In this document: piece by piece, positions 15,909 to 19,134 of the stretch
Position numbering within the stretch: the stretch's first letter is position 1
How the letters are laid out: each line of letters starts with the position of its first letter
From: Sulfurimonas sp.
GTDB taxonomy: Bacteria; Campylobacterota; Campylobacteria; Campylobacterales; Sulfurimonadaceae
DNA: 19,134 nucleotides
Assembly: GCA_027056465.1 (NCBI GenBank)
Contig: JALUKS010000209.1
Location: 1 to 19,134, forward strand
Reading direction: 5' to 3'
Notes under the pieces: model-generated
Database searches by the model: none
What the model was told of the DNA's origin: nothing
What the model saw: only the letters and a program-made list of their open reading frames with translations
Made by a program: the position numbers and the translations under genes

Positions 15909-16961
15909 CTATTTTCTATTCATTTTATAGACATATGCCAAAACCTCAGCTACAGCACCAAAAAGTGCCTCTGGAATTGGCTTATCAACTTCTACTTCTG
16001 CATAGAGTGAACGAGCAAGTGGAGGATTTTGGATAATATGCACCTCATTTTCACGAGCTACCTTTTTTATCTGTTGTGCCATATTATCCATTCCCTTGGC
16101 AACAACAACAGGAGAGTGGTGTTTTTCTTGGTCATACTTTATGGCAACTGCATAGTGTGTTGGATTTGTTATGACTACATCGGCATTTGGAACTTCTGCC
16201 ATCATGCGTTGACGAGATATTTCCATCTGCTTTTGTTTAATCTTAGACTTTATAAGAGGATCCCCATCCATATTTTTCATCTCATCTTTTATCTCTTGTT
16301 TACTCATTTTAAGACCATCGAAGTACTGTTTTCGTACTATCACGATATCAATGAGGGCGAAGAAAAAGATAACAAGAAGCATAACAAGTGCGATAATTAT
16401 CATCTTATCCTTAAGCCACTCAAGCTGATCTGGCAAACTAAAGAGAGCTACAGTTGGTAACTCTTTTATAAAGAAAAAGAAAAATATAAAACCAACACCT
16501 AAAGTAGTATGTGCTTTAAAAGTGATTTTAACACCTTCTATAAGTTTTTTTATACTAAAGAGATTTTTCGTTCCTTTTATTGGATCTAATTTTGAAAACT
16601 TTGGTTGAATAGCATCAGGATTAAACAAAAAACCAAACTGTGCTATTGCAGCTATAACACCAGCGACTGCGACGGCAAGCGCTAAAGGTAGTACCATCAA
16701 AAGAGTTTCTTTGAATGTTACGATGGCAATATCAAGCATAAAAGGTTTATCTAAGGGAGTCCCAACAAGAGAGAAGTAGTACTGAAAAAGTTTCAGCATA
16801 TGCTCTGCTATAAAAGGAAAAACCATCAGTACAGTTAAAATAGCTACAAAAAGAGTAATAACCCCTGAAGCATCTTGAGACTTGGGGACATTCCCCTCTT
16901 TTCTGGCATCCTCTATTTTCTTGTCGGTGGGTTCTTCTGTCTTTTCGCCGTCATCAGCCAT
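15909..16961 (-). CDS. flhB: Flagellar export apparatus protein FlhB
   Basis: FlhB is the substrate-specificity switch of the flagellar type III export gate. The 350-aa protein begins with EKTEEPTDKKIEDARKEGNV (family signature), followed by four membrane segments (about 32-52, 88-110, 144-165 and 188-210). A charged linker with KMSKQEIKDEMKNMDGDP leads to the cytoplasmic domain with the autocleavage site NPTH at 266-269 (cut predicted between Asn266 and Pro267). The C-terminal domain is complete. It is separated from the preceding lipoprotein gene by 23 bases. A weak GAGAG ribosome-binding site precedes the ATG. No other export gene (flhA, fliP, fliQ, fliR) is adjacent, so flhB is expressed from a mixed operon. 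Confidence 0.97.
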   Translation of the reverse strand: MADDGEKTEEPTDKKIEDARKEGNVPKSQDASGVITLFVAILTVLMVFPFIAEHMLKLFQYYFSLVGTPLDKPFMLDIAIVTFKETLLMVLPLALAVAVAGVIAAIAQFGFLFNPDAIQPKFSKLDPIKGTKNLFSIKKLIEGVKITFKAHTTLGVGFIFFFFFIKELPTVALFSLPDQLEWLKDKMIIIALVMLLVIFFFALIDIVIVRKQYFDGLKMSKQEIKDEMKNMDGDPLIKSKIKQKQMEISRQRMMAEVPNADVVITNPTHYAVAIKYDQEKHHSPVVVAKGMDNMAQQIKKVARENEVHIIQNPPLARSLYAEVEVDKPIPEALFGAVAEVLAYVYKMNRK

Positions 16962-16984
16962 TAGTACATCACTCTCATATTAAA

Positions 16985-17998
16985 CTATTTACCGATATGA
17001 ACGACTAATGTCGCATACTCTAAACTACTCAGCATCTCTATCAATTCATCAAACTTGTATGCCACTTCACTAGATAGCACCTTATCATCAGCATAAGAAA
17101 ATCGACTCATATCAAGTGGATTTTTACTAAAAAGAGCCACATAGAGATCAGAACTATCATGACTATTTTCCACTACTGCAGCTTCAAAATAGTTCGCACT
17201 CTCTTTTGATGGTATCTGCAAACTCTTCTCTATCTTTTGTGATGGGCTGATAACTGTCACTATCCCATTTTCATAAACATCTAAAAGAGTGATATAGCCC
17301 TCTTTTTTACTCTTTACTCGGAAGAAAAAACTATCACCATCTTTTAACATTGGCTCACTAATCTGAAAATCAAAAATCTTAGAGTGTTTTACAACATAAA
17401 GTTTCTCAAACTCAGAACTATTTAACAAGAACTCTTTCTCTTTATATCCCAAATACCAAGCACTATTTCTTCTTTGAAGTTTTAAGTTAATATCACACGA
17501 AAGTGAACTTCTAATAGTTTGATACAAGGGTGTACTTTTTATGTACTCATTTACCTTACCACACTCTATATTTGGAACACTTTTTTTGATTTTATAGGCT
17601 AAGTCAAGATTTTCATAGGCTAAAAGAACATAGTATCTGCCATCAAAGTACTCTTGTTTGACTATGCTAAGATTTTGTAAATCTATTTTTGTAGTCACTT
17701 TTAGATTATGTTTTGTCTGCGTGTTGTACTGCTCTTTATTCCCATTTTTTTGCACTTCTGTTTTTGATACGAAACTTGTTTCTACATGACTTATCAAACT
17801 CTGAGCTATCTCTTCTTTGGCGATGGACTTCGCTTGAAAAAGAGTTTTTGCATCTCCATAGCCTAAAAATTGAGAGTTATTTTGTGCTTGGGTAGTTTGA
17901 GAGTGATACCAAGCTGGCGTTTGAGATGGCTTTGCTTGATTTGCACAAGATACAAAAAGTAAAATAGTAGCTAATGAGAAGAGTATTTTATATCTCAA
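16985..17998 (-). CDS. Lipoprotein with LPP20-like N-terminal and DUF4384-like C-terminal domains
   Basis: The 337-aa protein starts with a lipoprotein signal (MRYKILFSLATILLFVSC, lipidated Cys18). Residues about 30-135 look LPP20-like: PAWYHSQ, FLGYGDAKTLFQAKSIAKEEIAQSL (the GxG-xxx-A helix pattern, here GYGDAKTLFQAKSIA), a hydrophobic helix, and DGRYYVLLAYENL. Residues about 215-320 resemble DUF4384: DSFFFRVKSKKEGYITLLDV, then GIVTVISPS and LYVALFSKNPLD. The start is a TTG that directly abuts an upstream TAG. DUF4384 domains are frequently joined to or encoded beside caspase-like domains, which agrees with the remnant just upstream. The function is unknown; envelope location is inferred from the lipobox. 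Confidence 0.7.
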   Translation of the reverse strand: MRYKILFSLATILLFVSCANQAKPSQTPAWYHSQTTQAQNNSQFLGYGDAKTLFQAKSIAKEEIAQSLISHVETSFVSKTEVQKNGNKEQYNTQTKHNLKVTTKIDLQNLSIVKQEYFDGRYYVLLAYENLDLAYKIKKSVPNIECGKVNEYIKSTPLYQTIRSSLSCDINLKLQRRNSAWYLGYKEKEFLLNSSEFEKLYVVKHSKIFDFQISEPMLKDGDSFFFRVKSKKEGYITLLDVYENGIVTVISPSQKIEKSLQIPSKESANYFEAAVVENSHDSSDLYVALFSKNPLDMSRFSYADDKVLSSEVAYKFDELIEMLSSLEYATLVVHIGK

Positions 17999-18205
17999 CT
18001 ATATCCCCATCTTGATGTTTCCATCATAAACAGGCACTTGCTCATAACTAGCACCCATCTCATAAGATTTCTCTTCCACATATGATTTGACATAAGTAAA
18101 AAGTCTATCTAAATTGGTGTTGTTTTTTATAAGACCTCTCATGACACAGTAAGAGAAGAGTCTATTGCTTTTAGCATCATACTTGTTGGAGTACTGTGTG
18201 CCACT
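17999..18205 (-). pseudogene. C-terminal remnant of a caspase-like (peptidase C14 family) protein
   Basis: One frame is open from just after a TGA at 18206-18208 to a TAG at 17999-18001 and encodes 68 residues without an obvious start. It begins SGTQYSNKYD, continues with NRLFSYCVMRGLI, LDRLFTYVKSYVEE and ends SYEQVPVYDGN. This resembles the end of bacterial caspase-like domains: a strand with SSG-Q-S, then GLFTYYLLKGL, a helix with YVK, and QTPVxxGN. The His and Cys dyad would lie upstream and is absent. The last 47 codons could be translated alone from an ATG at 18142, which overlaps the lipoprotein stop as ATGA. The lipoprotein ORF at 18139-18333 may be the original N-terminus, joined out of frame by a deletion. 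Family match is by eye. Confidence 0.5.
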
Positions 18206-18333
18206 TCAATAACTGTTTTTTTTGGCTTTTGTTTTGTCTTCTGTTTTTCTATAGGTTCAGGAGTTACCTCTGCCCAAGTACAAGCTGTAAAGAATAGAGC
18301 TGACATTAGCATTATTCCTATTTTATATTTCAA
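18139..18333 (-). CDS. Short lipoprotein ORF, probably the truncated N-terminus of the caspase-like gene
   Basis: A 64-aa ORF starts at TTG (18331-18333) with a clear ribosome-binding site AGGAG 8-9 bases upstream. The first 18 residues (MKYKIGIMLMSALFFTAC) form a lipoprotein signal peptide with Cys18, much like that of the neighbouring LPP20-like protein. A Pro/Lys/Glu/Gln-rich linker (about 23-40) follows, containing an A8 run at PKKT. After about residue 43 the frame departs from the caspase-like coding sense in the overlapping frame, so the last 20 residues are probably not native. A translated product would be a small lipid-anchored peptide. The start overlaps the stop of the broken toxin as TTGA. 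Whether it is made is unknown. Confidence 0.5.
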   Translation of the reverse strand: MKYKIGIMLMSALFFTACTWAEVTPEPIEKQKTKQKPKKTVIEVAHSTPTSMMLKAIDSSLTVS

Positions 18334-18564
18334 GATTTTATCTCCTCTTCACATGGTTTGTTCTGATTAAAAATAATCATTATCACTATTTTATTCTCAA
18401 ATACTTCATAAATCACACTATATGACTTGTATGTCATATCTCTTACATTATCATCTTCAAAATAGACTGATATTCGATATTTATAAGGAAAATGAGTGAT
18501 GTTTTGCACACTTTTCTTTAGTTCTTGTACAAATTTTATATTTTTGAGACTCTACAATTTTCAT
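18330..18564 (-). pseudogene. RelE/ParE-type toxin gene broken by an internal out-of-frame deletion
   Basis: The ATG at 18564 overlaps the antitoxin stop (ATGA), the usual toxin position. The first about 10 codons (MKIVESQKYK) match the beginning of ParE/RelE toxins, but this frame ends at TAA 18481-18483 after 27 codons. A second frame, shifted by one base and open from 18551, carries KFVQELKKSVQNITHFPYKYR, RISVYFEDDNVRDMTYK, YSVIYEVFENKIVIM and FNQNKP, split here into short stretches. It ends at TGA 18330-18332. These are the strands and conserved FPYKYR and IRDM-type motifs of the toxin C-terminal half. About 20 residues of the first helical hairpin are missing as well as the frame, so a single homopolymer error cannot explain it. 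Confidence 0.75.
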
Positions 18565-18809
18565 TTTTGCAGTTCTTCAATCAACTCATCCATTGAGTCA
18601 TTAAAATCATACATTGGCATCTTACCATTTTCTATATCTGCATGTAGTTTATGAAGCGATTCTCTTCTCTCGTAGAAGTAAGCATCATACTCTAAGTTCG
18701 GATCTTTTTGAACCTCTATCTTTTCAAGCATTATATCCTTAACACTCCCCAACATATCTAAAATATTTTGAGTATAACCATCTTTTACTTGCAGTTGAAT
18801 TGTTTGCAT
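18561..18809 (-). CDS. Type II antitoxin, RelB/Phd-like
   Basis: This 82-aa acidic protein begins MQTIQLQVKDGYTQNILDML, a short DNA-binding-type strand and helix, and ends in a toxin-wrapping region (YERRESLHKLHADIENGKMP, then a Met-Asp-Glu-rich helix MDELIEEL). The pattern fits antitoxins paired with RelE/ParE toxins in this lineage. It has a ribosome-binding site (AGGAG, about 8 bases upstream) and its own candidate promoter. Its stop overlaps the toxin start by four bases (ATGA), so the pair was coupled. Because the toxin gene is broken, the antitoxin may now persist without a partner, or respond to a related toxin elsewhere in the genome. Exact antitoxin family is not certain. Confidence 0.7.
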   Translation of the reverse strand: MQTIQLQVKDGYTQNILDMLGSVKDIMLEKIEVQKDPNLEYDAYFYERRESLHKLHADIENGKMPMYDFNDSMDELIEELQK

Positions 18810-18830
18810 TAAATATCTCCTATATCATTA

Positions 18831-18839
18831 ATTGTATCA
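18831..18839 (-). promoter_or_regulatory. Extended -10 candidate promoter for the 82-aa antitoxin
   Basis: On the minus strand TGATACAAT (TGn plus TACAAT) lies 21 bases upstream of the ATG, in the 40-base gap between the two antitoxin genes. The same gap holds the AGGAG ribosome-binding site. No toxin gene or toxin remnant was seen in these 40 bases. Confidence 0.4.
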
Positions 18840-18849
18840 AAGAAGTGTC

Positions 18850-19056
18850 TCAAACTTCACTTAATAACTCATCCAAAGGTTTAGACTTTCCATCTTTCAA
18901 ATCTTTAAGTGATTGATTTATATCATTTGCAATCTTATGCTCTTTTGAGTATAAGATTTTATGCAGTGCTTTTTTAAGTTCTACTTGTAGGTCAATACCT
19001 TTTTTGACCACATCAGCATAAAGTGTATCTTCTAATTCTAGTTTAACAGTTTGCAT
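18850..19056 (-). CDS. Orphan type II antitoxin-like protein
   Basis: This 68-aa protein begins MQTVKLELEDTLYADVVKKG, the same MQT-strand-helix start as the neighbouring antitoxin, and ends NQSLKDLKDGKSKPLDELL, a typical antitoxin tail with a basic-acidic helix and PLDELL. It is therefore a second antitoxin in tandem. A toxin gene would normally overlap its stop codon, but only 40 bases separate it from the next antitoxin and none encodes a toxin. The ribosome-binding site is strong (AGGAGG) and a promoter with a perfect -10 lies upstream, so it is probably expressed. The partner is either lost or elsewhere. Confidence 0.65.
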   Translation of the reverse strand: MQTVKLELEDTLYADVVKKGIDLQVELKKALHKILYSKEHKIANDINQSLKDLKDGKSKPLDELLSEV

Positions 19057-19082
19057 AAATCCTCCTCAACATATTTTTTGCT

Positions 19083-19110
19083 ATTATACCTAATCCATCT
19101 TCATAGACAA
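19083..19110 (-). promoter_or_regulatory. Sigma-70 promoter of the tandem antitoxin region
   Basis: On the minus strand a perfect TATAAT (19083-19088) is preceded by TTGTCT (19105-19110) with 16 bases between them. It lies 27 bases from the antitoxin ATG, with AGGAGG at 19061-19066. This is the best promoter seen in the window and a likely entry point for the unit leading towards flhB. Confidence 0.6.
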
Positions 19111-19134
19111 GTCAATCCAATTCGCCTGATGGAT
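19093..19134. repeat. Inverted repeat upstream of the antitoxin promoter
   Basis: ATCCATC (19093-19099) and GATGGAT (19128-19134) are perfect 7-bp inverted arms separated by 28 bases. They overlap the promoter spacer and its upstream region, where antitoxins often bind for autoregulation. The second arm is cut by the window edge, so its full extent is unknown, and a chance repeat cannot be excluded. Confidence 0.3.

Noticed and set aside
16029..16460. 143-aa open frame antisense to flhB
   Set aside because: It is rich in Leu, Tyr and His with no family pattern and lies entirely opposite a fully conserved flhB; treated as a shadow frame.
17999..18142. 47-codon ORF as an independent small gene
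   Set aside because: It has neat ATGA and TAG-TTG junctions, but the recognisable caspase-like sequence continues upstream of its ATG in the same frame, so a remnant explains it better. It might still be translated.
18205..18225. A8 run in the short lipoprotein ORF as a programmed -1 frameshift site or sequencing error linking it to the caspase-like frame
   Set aside because: A shift at the A8 run enters the right frame but meets TGA at 18206-18208 before the caspase-like segment, so slippage or a one-base error there cannot restore it.
1..19134. CRISPR arrays, tRNA or rRNA genes, insertion sequences, attachment sites
   Set aside because: Reading both strands showed no regularly spaced repeats, no tRNA-like cloverleaf in the few intergenic gaps and no transposase-like frames; almost all bases are coding.

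Overview
The window looks like a chromosomal segment of a Campylobacterota (epsilonproteobacterial) bacterium, most like Sulfurimonas or a close relative. The evidence is low GC, very tight gene packing with ATGA, TTGA and TAATG junctions, flagellar genes flhF and flhB among housekeeping genes, an aminofutalosine-type amidohydrolase (futalosine menaquinone route), and an infB neighbourhood without nusA or truB (thrB-ylxR-infB-rbfA-rimP, next to lpxC and an M23 peptidase). No tRNA, rRNA, CRISPR array or insertion sequence was seen. These identifications come from reading the sequence and recalling families, not from a database search.

Layout. Bases 1-2033 (minus strand) hold aroQ, folK and the N-terminal part of flhF, which runs off the left edge. 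A 109-bp divergent intergenic region (2034-2142) separates them from the only plus-strand unit, mqnX-sppA, which ends in a hairpin terminator built around the sppA stop codon. From about 19056 down to 4253 every gene is on the minus strand. In transcription order these are: two antitoxin genes, a broken toxin, a short lipoprotein ORF merged with a caspase-like remnant, an LPP20/DUF4384-like lipoprotein, flhB, a DHH/NrnA-like pseudoenzyme candidate, an M23 peptidase, lpxC, tsaB, thrB, ylxR, infB, rbfA, rimP, ribD, ubiE/menG, xseA and an FmdE-like gene. Most junctions are overlaps or gaps under 25 bases, so translational coupling is likely throughout.

The genes cover translation (infB, rbfA, rimP, ylxR, tsaB), envelope biogenesis (lpxC, M23 peptidase, sppA, lipoproteins), cofactors and amino acids (folK, ribD, mqnX, ubiE/menG, aroQ, thrB), DNA repair (xseA) and flagella (flhF, flhB). 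MqnX and UbiE/MenG, although in different transcription units, would act early and last in menaquinone synthesis.

The most unusual part is 17999-19056. The RelE/ParE-type toxin gene keeps its first about 10 codons and last about 68 codons, but these lie in different reading frames with about 20 codons of the family fold missing. Immediately downstream, a lipoprotein signal sequence reads out of frame into a 68-residue segment resembling the C-terminal end of a caspase-like (C14) domain, with the catalytic part absent. Upstream sits an antitoxin gene with no toxin. The locus therefore appears to be a decaying toxin-antitoxin plus caspase-like cluster attached to an otherwise conserved operon.
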